A stretch of DNA of 64,000 nucleotides, taken from assembly GCF_021172045.1 (NCBI RefSeq), contig NZ_CP087164.1, forward strand, positions 2,666,001 to 2,730,000, written 5' to 3'. Origin of the DNA: Capillimicrobium parvum (GTDB taxonomy: Bacteria > Actinomycetota > Thermoleophilia > Solirubrobacterales > Solirubrobacteraceae). Shown piece by piece: positions 26,011 to 35,897 of this stretch. Each line of letters starts with the position of its first letter. Position 1 is the first letter of the stretch. Made by a program: the position numbers and the translations under genes. The notes under the pieces were generated by a model. That model worked only from the letters and a program-made list of their open reading frames with translations. It did no database searches and had not been told where the DNA came from.

Positions 26011-26227
26011 CGCGGATGGTCGCAGCCGGGTCCGCTGATCCGCGGCGCGGTCACGGTCGTCCCGGCTGTCGCTCGTGCCGGACCATCACCGGGCGTCCCC
26101 GCTCGGCAAGCGTCCGGCGTGGCGTCCGCGGCGCATGCGCCATCGACGTCCGCAGGCGACTCATGACCATCCGTGTCGCCGGGGCGGCGCAGCTCCGAAC
26201 GGACGCTGTCACCTCGGAAACCACGAA

Positions 26228-26265
26228 GGGCTCGCCCGACGGGGAAGGGGAAGGACCGCGAGCCC
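26228..26265. terminator. Hairpin after the 41-residue membrane gene
   Basis: GGGCTCGC (26228-26235) and GCGAGCCC (26258-26265) form a perfect 8-bp stem with a 22-nt loop, 8 nt downstream of the small minus-strand gene's stop. Beyond the stem on the minus strand there is only a short T-rich stretch, so terminator strength is doubtful. The rest of 26011-26273 shows nothing I can name. Confidence 0.4.
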
Positions 26266-26273
26266 GGCGCGCT

Positions 26274-26399
26274 TCAGCCGTGGAGGCTCGCGCCGTAGGA
26301 CTCGGGGGGGTCGTCCTGGCGGTGGCGGCCGCGGGCGACGTCCACGACGAGGAGGACGAGCGGGACGAGAACGATGAGGGAGACGATCACGATTGCCAT
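26274..26399 (-). CDS. Small single-pass membrane protein, 41 residues
   Basis: The minus-strand frame from ATG 26399 encodes MAIVIVSLIVLVPLVLLVVD followed by VARGRHRQDDPPESYGASLH and a final Gly. It is one N-terminal hydrophobic helix of about 19 residues and a short charged tail with Arg/His right after the membrane, a usual topology signal. AAAGG lies 7 nt before the ATG. Third-position GC bias is strong. It lies between the RsbW-like gene and cysK, in what would otherwise be a 540-bp gap. Function unknown. Confidence 0.6.
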   Translation of the reverse strand: MAIVIVSLIVLVPLVLLVVDVARGRHRQDDPPESYGASLHG

Positions 26400-26482
26400 T
26401 GGAGTGCCTTTGCGTCCGGTGGAGGGGACGAGGGAGAACCTGCCACCGCAAGGTCGGGCATCGGTCGGGAAGCGGTAGGAAA

Positions 26483-26520
26483 ACGGTCTGAACGCATCGC
26501 GGCGAAGTGGGCACGGTCTG
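26483..26520 (+). promoter_or_regulatory. Direct repeat upstream of cysK
   Basis: ACGGTCTG occurs at 26483-26490 and again at 26513-26520, exactly 30 bp (about three helical turns) apart. The second copy sits where the -35 of the cysK promoter would be. It could be an operator for the nearby Rrf2-type regulator; this is speculative. Confidence 0.3.
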
Positions 26521-26536
26521 CGTCGGGCGGCGTGGC

Positions 26537-26542
26537 TACTCT
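26537..26542 (+). promoter_or_regulatory. Candidate -10 of cysK
   Basis: TACTCT ends 10 nt before ATG 26553; the spacer GCGGGCTGCA contains no SD. Confidence 0.45.
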
Positions 26543-26552
26543 GCGGGCTGCA

Positions 26553-27485
26553 ATGGCATCAATCCCGATCAACATCGCGGAGTACGTCGGCCGCACGCCC
26601 ATGGTGCAGGTCACGCGGCTCGTGGGGCCCGACACCGCCGAGGGCGCGGAGGTCTACGCCAAGGTCGAGTCGTTCAACCCGGGCGGCAGCGTCAAGGACC
26701 GCATCGGCGTCGCGATGATCGAGGCGGCCGAGCGCGAGGGCCGCATCGAGCCGGGCCGGACCACGATCGTGGAGGCCACCTCGGGCAACACGGGGATCGC
26801 GCTGGCGTTCGTCTGCGCCGCGAAGGGCTACGACCTCGTGCTCACGCTCCCGCAGGGCATGAGCCGCGAGCGCGATGCGCTGCTGCGCCTCTACGGCGCG
26901 CGCGTGGAGATCACCGAGTCGATGGGCGGGATGAACGAGGCCGTCGACGCCGCCCGGGCGATGGCGCGCCGCGACGACGTCTTCCTGCCCGAGCAGTTCT
27001 CCAACCCCGCCAACCCCGAGGTCCACCGCCGCACGACCGGTCCCGAGATCCTCGAGCTGCTCGACCGCGTCGACGTGTTCGTCGCCGGCGTCGGCACCGG
27101 CGGGACCATCACCGGCGCCGGCGAGGCCCTCAAGGCCGCCCATCCGAGCTGCCGCATCGTGGCGGTCGAGCCGGCCTCCAGCGCGGTCCTCTGCGGCCGC
27201 AGTCCCGGGCCGCACCGCATCCAGGGCATCGGCGCCGGGTTCGTCCCCGACGTCCTCAACCGCGAGCTGCTCGACGAGGTGATCCCGGTCAGCGACGAGG
27301 CCGCCCTGGAGACCGCGCGCGATCTGTCGCGCGTCGAGGGCATCCTCGCCGGCATCTCCGGCGGCGCCGCGATGTGGGCCGCGCTCGAGATCGCCAAGCG
27401 CCCCGAGTCCCGCGGTCAGCGCATCGTCACGATCCTCCCGGACTCGGGCGAGCGCTACGTCTCAACGCCGTTCTTCGCCCCGTAG
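26553..27485 (+). CDS. cysK: Cysteine synthase (O-acetylserine sulfhydrylase)
   Basis: PLP enzyme that makes cysteine from O-acetylserine and sulfide. It is 310 residues: NIAEYVGRTPMVQVTRL, the PLP lysine in FNPGGSVKDRIGVAM near residue 46, the substrate loop TSGNTGIALAF, and GVGTGGTITGAGEALK (phosphate cup). The C-terminal VTILPDSGERYVSTPFF is typical of CysK/CysM. cysE follows 52 nt downstream with its own -10-like element. Confidence 0.94.
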   Translation: MASIPINIAEYVGRTPMVQVTRLVGPDTAEGAEVYAKVESFNPGGSVKDRIGVAMIEAAEREGRIEPGRTTIVEATSGNTGIALAFVCAAKGYDLVLTLPQGMSRERDALLRLYGARVEITESMGGMNEAVDAARAMARRDDVFLPEQFSNPANPEVHRRTTGPEILELLDRVDVFVAGVGTGGTITGAGEALKAAHPSCRIVAVEPASSAVLCGRSPGPHRIQGIGAGFVPDVLNRELLDEVIPVSDEAALETARDLSRVEGILAGISGGAAMWAALEIAKRPESRGQRIVTILPDSGERYVSTPFFAP

Positions 27486-27521
27486 GCGAGGCGCCCGCGG
27501 AAGCCGAGCCTCCGGGCCCCG

Positions 27522-27527
27522 TAGCAT
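27522..27527 (+). promoter_or_regulatory. Candidate -10 of cysE
   Basis: TAGCAT ends 10 nt before ATG 27538, so cysE may be transcribed separately from cysK despite the short gap. Confidence 0.4.
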
Positions 27528-27537
27528 TGCCCGGAGC

Positions 27538-28278
27538 ATGTTCGGCCTGTCGACCATGACGCGCATCGCCGGCGAGGTCCGCCGCGACGTCGCCGCCGCC
27601 CGCGACCGCGATCCCGCCGCGCGCGGCGTGGGCCGCGCCGAGATCCTCGCGCTCTGGCCGGGCGTGCAGGCGGTGCTCAGCCACCGGGTCGCGCATGCCC
27701 TGCACGCCGCGGGCGTCCCGTTCCTGCCGCGGACGCTGGCCACGGCCACCCGCTCGATGACCGGCATCGAGATCCATCCGGCCGCCCGGGTCGGCGACGG
27801 GCTGTTCATCGACCACGGCGCCGGCGTCGTGATCGGCGAGACCGCCGAGATCGGCCGCGACGTCACCCTCTACCAGGGCGTCACCCTGGGCGGCACCGGC
27901 TTCGCCACCGGCAAGCGCCACCCGACCGTGCAGGACAACGTCACGATCGGCTCGGGGGCGAAGCTGCTGGGCCCGATCACGATCGGCCACGGCGCGAAGA
28001 TCGGCGCGAACACGGTCGTCATCCACGACGTGCCGCCGAACTCCACGGTGGTCGGCAACCCCGGCCACCCGGTCCGCATCGACGGCAAACGGCCCGAGGG
28101 TCCGGACGCCGACTGGCTGCACCTCCCCGACCCGATCGCCGACGCCCTCGCCGCGCTGTCGAGCCGCATCGCCGCCCTCGAGCGCGAGGTGACCCAGCTC
28201 GGCGGCCACCCGGAGGACGTCGGCGACAACGTCACGCCGCTGCGCCGCAAGCGGGGCCCGAACCCCGCGGGCGGCTGA
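27538..28278 (+). CDS. cysE: Serine O-acetyltransferase
   Basis: Makes O-acetylserine for CysK. It is 246 residues. A short helical N-terminus carries ALWPGVQAVLSHRVAHALHA. The left-handed beta-helix of hexapeptide repeats spans about residues 75-175, with the catalytic GIEIHP and FIDHGAGVVIGETAEIGRD and the CoA site LGGTGFATGKRHPT. The tail (176-246) contains a short coiled coil (IAALEREVTQLGG) and ends Arg/Pro-rich rather than in the usual terminal Ile that docks into CysK, so formation of the classical CysE-CysK complex is doubtful. Confidence 0.93.
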   Translation: MFGLSTMTRIAGEVRRDVAAARDRDPAARGVGRAEILALWPGVQAVLSHRVAHALHAAGVPFLPRTLATATRSMTGIEIHPAARVGDGLFIDHGAGVVIGETAEIGRDVTLYQGVTLGGTGFATGKRHPTVQDNVTIGSGAKLLGPITIGHGAKIGANTVVIHDVPPNSTVVGNPGHPVRIDGKRPEGPDADWLHLPDPIADALAALSSRIAALEREVTQLGGHPEDVGDNVTPLRRKRGPNPAGG

Positions 28279-28283
28279 GGGAC

Positions 28284-28300
28284 GCCGCCGTCACGGCGGC
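28284..28300. other. Hairpin in the convergent gap after cysE
   Basis: GCCGCCG-TCA-CGGCGGC is a perfect 7-bp stem with a 3-nt loop, 6 bp after the cysE stop. It has no T-tract in either direction; it may act as a bidirectional attenuator. Confidence 0.4.
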
Positions 28301-28353
28301 CAGCGCCCGCTCGGGCCGGTCAGGGGAGGCGAGGGCCTGCGGCCCGGCGCCGC

Positions 28354-29232
28354 TCAGTACCAGATCGTCCGGCAGCGGTGGCGCGGCACGGCCTTGTAGC
28401 TCGGCGCGCCGCCGCGGGTCCACAACAGGTGATCGAGCTCCTGCTCGCTGATCTCCAGGCGCGCGGCGATCGCGGTGCAGGCGTTGACCGCGCACGCCCG
28501 GATCTCGCGCTCCTGCGGACCCGGGCGCAGGAGGCGCTCGGCGTCGATGTGCGCCGCCAGCCGCTGGTCGTAGACGAGCACGCCGTCGAGGCGCAGGACG
28601 TGGGGGACGAGGTTGTCGGCGAAGATCGTCAGGCGGCCGAGGTCCGCGAACCGGGCGACGCCGGCCAGCGCCAGGTCGCTCGCCACGATCTGGGCGCGCT
28701 TGTAGAAGCCGCGGTCCGCGTACGCCGCCATGCCTGAGGCCAGCAGCTCGGCGAGGCGCTCGGCGCTGGCGCCGGCCTGCGCCACGAGGTCGAGCGCCGA
28801 GCGCTCCCCGAGGAACGAGCCCAGCTGACGCAGCGCCTGCGCGAAGAGCGCCATGAGCTCGTGGTCGCGGTTCTGGCCGAGCGCGTCGGCGATCTCGTCG
28901 GCCCGCATCGCCCGCAGCTCGCGGTTCGACCACGGGCCGTGGGCGCGGAAGCGATCGGCGACGCCCCAGGCGACGGTGAAGTAGCCCGAGCAGTTCGGGC
29001 GCTTGCGCAGCGTCGGAAACCAGCCGGAGCCGAAGTTGATCGTGTCGAGCGTCAGCAGGTACGTCGCGACGTCGGCGGCCGAGCCCTCCAGGTAGTGGCG
29101 CGCCGGATCGAGCTGCGGCCGGTCCGCGTCGGCGAGCTGCACCCGCGCGACGGCGTCCGGGTCCACCCGCACGGACGTCGCCCGCGCGGCGGTCGCGGCG
29201 GCTGTCGTGCGGACCTCGTCGCACAGGCGCAT
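28354..29232 (-). CDS. Queuosine-salvage protein (Qng1 / DUF2419 family)
   Basis: Family members hydrolyse queuosine 5'-monophosphate to release queuine for tRNA modification. It is 292 residues. Recognised segments: YLLTLDTINFGSGWFPTL (the LDxxNF motif), DRGFYKRAQIVASDLALAG, LTIFADNLVPHVLRLDGVLV and YDQRLAAHID, and EIRACAVNACTAIAARLEIS with HLLWTRG near the end. These lie in the order of the family. The nucleobase-binding aromatic and acidic residues appear kept. It is divergent from pcrA, with a -10-like TAGCCT 8 nt before the ATG. Confidence 0.82.
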   Translation of the reverse strand: MRLCDEVRTTAAATAARATSVRVDPDAVARVQLADADRPQLDPARHYLEGSAADVATYLLTLDTINFGSGWFPTLRKRPNCSGYFTVAWGVADRFRAHGPWSNRELRAMRADEIADALGQNRDHELMALFAQALRQLGSFLGERSALDLVAQAGASAERLAELLASGMAAYADRGFYKRAQIVASDLALAGVARFADLGRLTIFADNLVPHVLRLDGVLVYDQRLAAHIDAERLLRPGPQEREIRACAVNACTAIAARLEISEQELDHLLWTRGGAPSYKAVPRHRCRTIWY

Positions 29233-29240
29233 GGGCGCGA

Positions 29241-29246
29241 AGGCTA
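29241..29246 (-). promoter_or_regulatory. Candidate -10 of the queuosine-salvage gene
   Basis: The minus-strand TAGCCT ends 8 nt before ATG 29232. The 53-bp gap to pcrA therefore holds two back-to-back promoters. Confidence 0.5.
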
Positions 29247-29270
29247 TGCGGCGACGTCCCGTCGCGCTCC

Positions 29271-29276
29271 TATTGT
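29271..29276 (+). promoter_or_regulatory. Candidate -10 of pcrA
   Basis: TATTGT ends 9 nt before ATG 29286; GCGGGGACG separates them. It is the most AT-rich hexamer of the set. Confidence 0.5.
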
Positions 29277-29285
29277 GCGGGGACG

Positions 29286-31466
29286 ATGCCGACCCCCGCC
29301 GCCGACCGCCTGGAGGAGCTCCTCGCCGGGCTCAACGAGCCCCAGCGCGACGCGGTGACCCACGGCGACGGCCCGCTGCTCATCCTCGCCGGCGCCGGCT
29401 CGGGCAAGACGCGCGTCCTGACCCACCGCCTGGCCTGGCTCGTCCACAGCGGGCGGGCCAGCCACCAGGAGGTGCTGGCGATCACCTTCACCAACAAGGC
29501 CGCGCAGGAGATGCGCAACCGCGTCGAGCTGCTGCTCGGCCGCCGCACCCGGGGCATGTGGGTCATGACGTTCCACGCCGCGTGCGCGCGGATGCTGCGC
29601 GCCGAGGCCCCGCGCCTCGGCTACACGCGCCAGTTCACGATCTACGACCAGGCCGACGCCCGCCGCCTGACGAAGCGCTGCCTGGAGGAGCTCAACGTCG
29701 ACACGAAGCGCTTCACGCCGGCCGCCGTCCACAACCAGATCTCCGACGCGAAGAACAAGCTGCGCTCCGCCGACGACGTCCGCGAGCTCGTCGGCTCGAG
29801 GTTCGAGGAGATCGTCGGCGACGTCTACGACGCCTACGAGCGCGAGATGCTGCGGATGAACGCGATGGACTTCGACGACCTGCTCGTGCGCGCGGTCAAC
29901 GTGCTCGAGCTGTTCGACGAGGTCCGCGAGCGCTACCAGCAGACCTTCCGCTACGTCCTCGTCGACGAGTACCAGGACACCAACCACGCCCAGTACAAGT
30001 GGCTGCAGCTGCTCGCCGGCGAGCACCGCAACCTCGCGGTCGTCGGCGACGACGCGCAGTCGGTCTACTCCTTCCGCGGCGCCGACATCCGCAACATCCT
30101 CGACTTCCAGGACGACTTTCCGGACGCCGCGGTGGTCAAGCTCGAGCAGAACTACCGCTCGACGCAGACCATCCTCGACGCCGCGAACGCGGTGATCCGC
30201 AACAACCGCGGGCAGATCGCCAAGGACCTGTGGACCGAGGTGGGCCAGGGCGATCCGATCCGGGTGCGCGAGCTCGACGACGAGCGCTCCGAGGCGCGGT
30301 TCGTCGTGGGGGAGGTCCAGCGGCTCATCGACGAGGGCGTCAGCCGCCAGGAGATCGCGGTCTTCTACCGGACCAACGCGCAGTCGCGGGTCATCGAGGA
30401 CGTCCTCGTTCAGCGCGACATCGGCTACCAGGTGGTCGGCGGCACGAAGTTCTACGAGCGCGCGGAGATCAAGGACGCGCTCGCCTATCTCACGCTGCTC
30501 GGCAACCCACAGGACGTCGTCGCGTTCACCCGCGTGGCGAACACGCCGCGGCGGGGCATCGGGCAGACGTCGATGTCGCGCGTGACCGCCTTCGCCACCG
30601 CGATGGACATGAGCGTCTGGGACGCCGCAGCGAACCCGGCCGCCGTCCCCAGCCTCGGCGCCGCCGCGATCAAGGCCTTCAGCCGCTTCATGGGCACGAT
30701 GGAGGGGCTGCGCGAGCGCGCGGCGCAGGGCGTCCCGGTCGGTGACCTGCTCGAAGCGGTGCTCCACGAGACCGGCTACGTCGACGCGCTGGAGGCCGAG
30801 CGCACCTTCGAGGCCCAGGGCCGCCTCGAGAACCTCACCGAGCTCGTCAACACCGCGCGCGAGTTCGACGCGTCCGCCGATCCGGGCGAGGACACCCTCG
30901 ACGTCTTCCTGCAGCAGGTGGCGCTCGTGGCCGATGCGGACACCCGCGAGGACGAGGGCCTCGTGACGCTGATGACGCTGCACAACGCCAAGGGCCTCGA
31001 GTACGAGATCGTCTTCATCACCGGCTTCGAGGACGGCGTCTTCCCGCACAGCCGCGCGCTCGACGAGGGCGCGCTCGAGGAGGAGCGGCGGCTGTGCTAC
31101 GTCGGCATCACGCGCGCCAAGCGCGACCTCACGCTGTCCTACGCGCGCCAGCGGATGGTGTTCGGCAGCCAGCAGTACGGGCTGCGCAGCCGCTTCCTCG
31201 ACGAGATCCCCTTCGAGCTGACCGACCGCGAGCAGACCGATGTCGTCCGCCAGCCCGGCGCGCGGGTGTCCTGGGCCGCCTCGCGGGCCGACGCCCCGCC
31301 GCCCGAGGCGGTCGACTTCCGCATCGGCCAGGACGTCGCGCACGCCGCGTTCGGCGAGGGCGTCGTGACCGGGATCGAGCCCGGCGGGATCGTCGTCATC
31401 CGCTTCGCGCGCGACGGCTCCGAGCGCAAGCTGATGGCCGAATACGCGCCGATCACCCGCCGGTGA
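29286..31466 (+). CDS. pcrA: ATP-dependent DNA helicase PcrA/UvrD
   Basis: Superfamily 1A 3'-5' helicase for repair and for clearing replication-transcription conflicts. It is 726 residues. Q motif LNEPQRDAV, Walker A LAGAGSGKTRVL near residue 36, motif Ia AITFTNKAAQEM, Walker B VLVDEYQDTN near 226, motif III VGDDAQSVYSFRGAD, motif IV LEQNYRS, motif V VTLMTLHNAKGLEY and motif VI RRLCYVGITRAK. The C-terminus (about 678-726, GQDVAHAAFGEGVVTGIEPG) is the Tudor-like domain that binds RNA polymerase in PcrA proteins. Confidence 0.95.
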   Translation: MPTPAADRLEELLAGLNEPQRDAVTHGDGPLLILAGAGSGKTRVLTHRLAWLVHSGRASHQEVLAITFTNKAAQEMRNRVELLLGRRTRGMWVMTFHAACARMLRAEAPRLGYTRQFTIYDQADARRLTKRCLEELNVDTKRFTPAAVHNQISDAKNKLRSADDVRELVGSRFEEIVGDVYDAYEREMLRMNAMDFDDLLVRAVNVLELFDEVRERYQQTFRYVLVDEYQDTNHAQYKWLQLLAGEHRNLAVVGDDAQSVYSFRGADIRNILDFQDDFPDAAVVKLEQNYRSTQTILDAANAVIRNNRGQIAKDLWTEVGQGDPIRVRELDDERSEARFVVGEVQRLIDEGVSRQEIAVFYRTNAQSRVIEDVLVQRDIGYQVVGGTKFYERAEIKDALAYLTLLGNPQDVVAFTRVANTPRRGIGQTSMSRVTAFATAMDMSVWDAAANPAAVPSLGAAAIKAFSRFMGTMEGLRERAAQGVPVGDLLEAVLHETGYVDALEAERTFEAQGRLENLTELVNTAREFDASADPGEDTLDVFLQQVALVADADTREDEGLVTLMTLHNAKGLEYEIVFITGFEDGVFPHSRALDEGALEEERRLCYVGITRAKRDLTLSYARQRMVFGSQQYGLRSRFLDEIPFELTDREQTDVVRQPGARVSWAASRADAPPPEAVDFRIGQDVAHAAFGEGVVTGIEPGGIVVIRFARDGSERKLMAEYAPITRR

Positions 31467-31497
31467 CGGGCGCCGGCCGCGCGGCGCGGCGGCGAGC

Positions 31498-31503
31498 TAC
31501 GCT
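31498..31503 (+). promoter_or_regulatory. Candidate -10 for the membrane gene at 31510
   Basis: TACGCT ends only 6 nt before the ATG, among the tightest spacings in the window. Confidence 0.45.
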
Positions 31504-31509
31504 CCCGCG

Positions 31510-31884
31510 ATGACGCTGCGCAAGCTGACCGTGGGCGAGGTACTGGCCGGCCTGGCCGGGCTCGCCGCCATCGCGCTGCTGTTCGGCCCCTGGTTCGGCG
31601 GCGACAGCGGCTGGTCCTCGATGACCGTCGTGCTCGTCCTCGTCGTGATCACCGCGCTGCTGGGCATCGCGCTCCTCGTCACGACCGCCTACCAGCGCTC
31701 GCAGGCCTACCCCGTCGCCGCCGAGGTGTTCGCCTTCGCCATCGGCTCGGTCACCGTGGTCATCCTGCTCGTCGAGCTCGCCGTTCGCGACGAGCCGGGA
31801 TGGGCCGCGTGGGCGGGGCTCGCGGCCATCCTGGGCGTCGCCGCCGGCTCCTGGGTCGCCCTGCGGGCGGCGGCCCGGCCGTAG
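31510..31884 (+). CDS. Four-span membrane protein of unknown function
   Basis: It is 124 residues with four hydrophobic segments of about 20 residues: LAGLAGLAAIALLFGPWFGG, MTVVLVLVVITALLGIALLV, VFAFAIGSVTVVILLVELAV and WAAWAGLAAILGVAAGSWVA. Loops are short, with few charged residues, and there is no conserved motif I recognise. It sits between pcrA and gatCAB; its own promoter and that of gatC argue against a shared operon. Confidence 0.65.
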   Translation: MTLRKLTVGEVLAGLAGLAAIALLFGPWFGGDSGWSSMTVVLVLVVITALLGIALLVTTAYQRSQAYPVAAEVFAFAIGSVTVVILLVELAVRDEPGWAAWAGLAAILGVAAGSWVALRAAARP

Positions 31885-31908
31885 ACCTCGGGCCCCGCGC
31901 GCACCATC

Positions 31909-31914
31909 TACTCT
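31909..31914 (+). promoter_or_regulatory. Candidate -10 of gatCAB
   Basis: TACTCT ends 8 nt before the gatC ATG at 31923; the same hexamer as at cysK. Confidence 0.5.
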
Positions 31915-31922
31915 CAAGGCCG

Positions 31923-32207
31923 ATGATCGACCGCGACCAGGTCCTGCACGTCGCACGCCTCGCGCGCCTGCAGCTCACCGACGACGAGGTGGAGCGCATG
32001 GCGGGCGAGCTGTCGCGCATCCTGGACCACATCGAGCACATCTCCGAGCTCGACCTCGAGGGCGTCGAGCCGACCTCCCACGTCGTCGAGGTCGCCAACG
32101 CGCTGCGGCCCGACGAGCCGCGGCCCTGCCTGGACCGTGAGGTCGCGCTGGCCGCCGCGCCCGCGCGCACCGAGGACGGCTTCCTCGTCCCCAGCCCGCA
32201 GGCATGA
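31923..32207 (+). CDS. gatC: Asp/Glu-tRNA amidotransferase subunit C
   Basis: Small scaffold that wraps GatA and GatB. It is 94 residues: [47 protein letters not shown], and the tail REVALAAAP...[11 protein letters not shown], all typical. Its stop overlaps gatA by 4 nt. It is the first gene of a gatC-gatA-gatB unit. Confidence 0.94.
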   Translation: MIDRDQVLHVARLARLQLTDDEVERMAGELSRILDHIEHISELDLEGVEPTSHVVEVANALRPDEPRPCLDREVALAAAPARTEDGFLVPSPQA

Positions 32208-33660
32208 TCGAGCTGAGCGCCAAGCAGCTCGCCGACGCGATCGGCGCGGGCGACGTCTCGGCGGCCGAGGCGTTCGCCGCCTACCGCGAGCGCGCCGCCG
32301 GCGACGAGCTCAACGCGTTCACATGGGTCGCCGAGGACGGCGAGGCGCCCGCGGCCGGCGACGGCCCGCTGCGCGGCGTGCCGCTCGCCGTCAAGGACCT
32401 GTTCTGCACCGAGGGCGTGCCGAGCCAGGCCGGCTCGCGCATCCTCGAGGGCTACCGGCCGCCGTACACGGCGACGGTGGTGCGGCAGCTCGCCGGGGCG
32501 GGCGCGCCGCTGCTGGGCAAGACGAACCAGGACGAGTTCGCGATGGGCTCGTCGAACGAGAACTCCGGCTTCGGCCCGGTGCGCAACCCGTGGGACCGCG
32601 AGCGCGTGCCCGGCGGGTCGTCGGGCGGCAGCGCCGCCGCGGTCGCCGCCGGCCTCGCCCCGTGGGCGCTCGGCACGGATACCGGCGGCTCGATCCGCCA
32701 GCCCGCCGCGATGTGCGGCATCGTCGGGCTCAAGCCGACGTACGGCTCGGTGAGCCGCTACGGCATGATCGCCTTCGCGTCGTCGCTGGACCAGGCGGGC
32801 CCGCTGACCCGCGACGTCACCGACGCCGCGCTGCTCTACGCGCACATGACGGGCGACGACCCGTGCGACTCGACCTCGGTGGCGCATCCCGAGAAGATCG
32901 CCCTGCCCAGCGCCGAGCGCCTCGACGGCGTACGCATCGGCGTGCCGCGCGGGGAGCTGACCGGCGAGGGGCTCGAGCCGGGCGTCCTCGCCGCCTTCGA
33001 GGCCGCGCTCGACAAGGCGCAGGAGCTCGGCGCCCGGATCGCCGACGTCGACCTGCCGCACGCCTCGCATGCGCTGAGCGCCTACTACGTGATCGCGCCC
33101 GCGGAGGCCTCCGCGAACCTCGCCCGCTTCGACGGCGTGCGTTACGGCCTGCGCCGCGACGAGGACGAGGGCCTGCTGGCGATGTACACCCACACCCGCC
33201 ACGACGGCTTCGGCGACGAGGTCAAGCGCCGCATCCTCATCGGTACCTACGCGCTGAGCTCCGGTTACTACGACGCGTACTACGGCCGCGCGCAGCAGGT
33301 GCGCACGAAGATCGCCGACGACTTCCGCCGCGCCTTCCACGGCTGCGACCTCATCGCCACGCCGACCACGCCGACCACCGCCTTCCGCCTCGGCGAGAAG
33401 ACGGGCGACCCGCTGGCGATGTACCTCGGCGACTACTTCACGGTTCCGTTCTCGCTGGCCGGCCTGCCCGGCATCTCGATCCCGTGCGGACTGAGCAACG
33501 AGCTGCCGGTCGGTTTCCAGCTCGCCGGCCCGGCGTTCAGCGAGAACCGGATCCTCGACGCGGCGTACGCGCTCGAGCAGGCGATCGGCTTCCGGGGGCT
33601 GACGCCGGGCCTCACCCGAGCGCGGTTCGATGGGGGCGCGGACGATTCGGGGGTGGTCGA

Positions 33661-33664
<4 letters not shown>
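32204..33664 (+). CDS. gatA: Asp/Glu-tRNA amidotransferase subunit A
   Basis: Glutaminase/amidase subunit that supplies ammonia to GatB. It is 486 residues. The amidase-signature triad is intact: Lys in [12 protein letters not shown] (near 63), the cis-Ser region [19 protein letters not shown] (near 137) and [20 protein letters not shown]. The C-terminal [15 protein letters not shown] is conserved. Overlaps of 4 nt with both gatC and gatB fit equal production of the three subunits. Confidence 0.95.
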
Positions 33665-35082
<1,418 letters not shown>

Positions 35083-35159
35083 GTCGCCCCTCGGCCGGCG
35101 TCCGCGCGCGCCGCCTCGAGCCGCAGGGCGACGCCCCTCCATGGGCGATGGCGTCCCGG

Positions 35160-35840
35160 CTACTGCCGCGAGAACGGCAGGACCGCCGTCAGCCACTCGA
35201 TGAACTCGCTCGGGTTGCGGGTCTGGACCCAGACCCGGCCCGGGCCGGTGAACTCCATGACGAGCCCCTCGCCGCTCTTGAGCGTGTTCATCACGCCGGA
35301 CGACACCTTGCGCGTCGTGTAGGTCACGGACGGGTCGAACGCGACGACGTGCCCGGAGTCGATGACGAACGACTCGCCCGCGCCGAGCTGCACGAGGTCG
35401 AGGGCGCCGTAGCACGAGACGACGACGTGGCCCGACCCGGTCGCGTGGAGCAGGAACCCGCCCTCGCCGCCCGCGAGGTTCTTGAAGCCGCCCCACTTCG
35501 TGTCGATCTCCACGGTCGCCGACGAGCACAGGTACGAGCCGCGCGACAGGTTGAGCGCCTCGGCGCCGACCTCGAGCACGGTGACATCGCCCGGCAGGCG
35601 CGCCGCGCAGTCGACCCAGCCGCCCTGCGACGGGGCGGTGAACGTGGTCATGAACAGCGACTCGCCGCCGAGCACGCTGCGCTTGAGGCCCTTGAGCAGC
35701 CCTCCCTGCATCTTGGCCTCGACCTCGACTCCGTGCGAGGTGGCCATCATCGACCCGGCCTCCGCCTTCAGCGCCTCGCCCCCGGAGAGGGCGCAGCGGG
35801 CGACGGCGAAGCTCGGGCTGTGGCGGATGGTGACGTCCAT
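35160..35840 (-). CDS. AIM24/TerD-like beta-sandwich protein
   Basis: It is 226 residues of the AIM24 family, a duplicated beta-sandwich fold found in bacteria and in yeast mitochondria; the molecular role is not known. Visible family text: FAVARCALSGGEALKAEAGS, MMATSHGVEVEAKMQGGLLK, ESLFMTTFTAPSQGGWV and GGEGGFLLHATGSGHVVVSC, with VWVQTRNPSEFIEWLTAVLP at the end. No signal peptide. ATG 35840 is chosen over an upstream frame extension because family homology starts there and TAGGGT lies 7 nt before it. Confidence 0.85.
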   Translation of the reverse strand: MDVTIRHSPSFAVARCALSGGEALKAEAGSMMATSHGVEVEAKMQGGLLKGLKRSVLGGESLFMTTFTAPSQGGWVDCAARLPGDVTVLEVGAEALNLSRGSYLCSSATVEIDTKWGGFKNLAGGEGGFLLHATGSGHVVVSCYGALDLVQLGAGESFVIDSGHVVAFDPSVTYTTRKVSSGVMNTLKSGEGLVMEFTGPGRVWVQTRNPSEFIEWLTAVLPFSRQ

Positions 35841-35847
35841 GACGTCG

Positions 35848-35853
35848 ACCCTA
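35848..35853 (-). promoter_or_regulatory. Candidate -10 of the AIM24 gene
   Basis: The minus-strand TAGGGT ends 7 nt before ATG 35840. It lies about 45 bp from the 18-bp palindrome in the same divergent region. Confidence 0.5.
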
Positions 35854-35897
35854 ACCCTTCCTGAGCGGGACCGACCGTAAACCGGGCGATCGCCGGC

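Noticed and set aside
10993-26118. Identical 15-mer CTCGGCAAGCGTCCG in two intergenic regions (near 10993 and 26103)
   Set aside because: With this base composition one or two shared 15-mers are expected by chance in 64 kb; it is not palindromic and its distance to start codons differs.
26161-26552. Upstream in-frame start at 26161 extending cysK by about 130 residues
   Set aside because: The extension is unlike any cysteine synthase and overlaps the small minus-strand gene; the family start and a promoter hexamer support ATG 26553.
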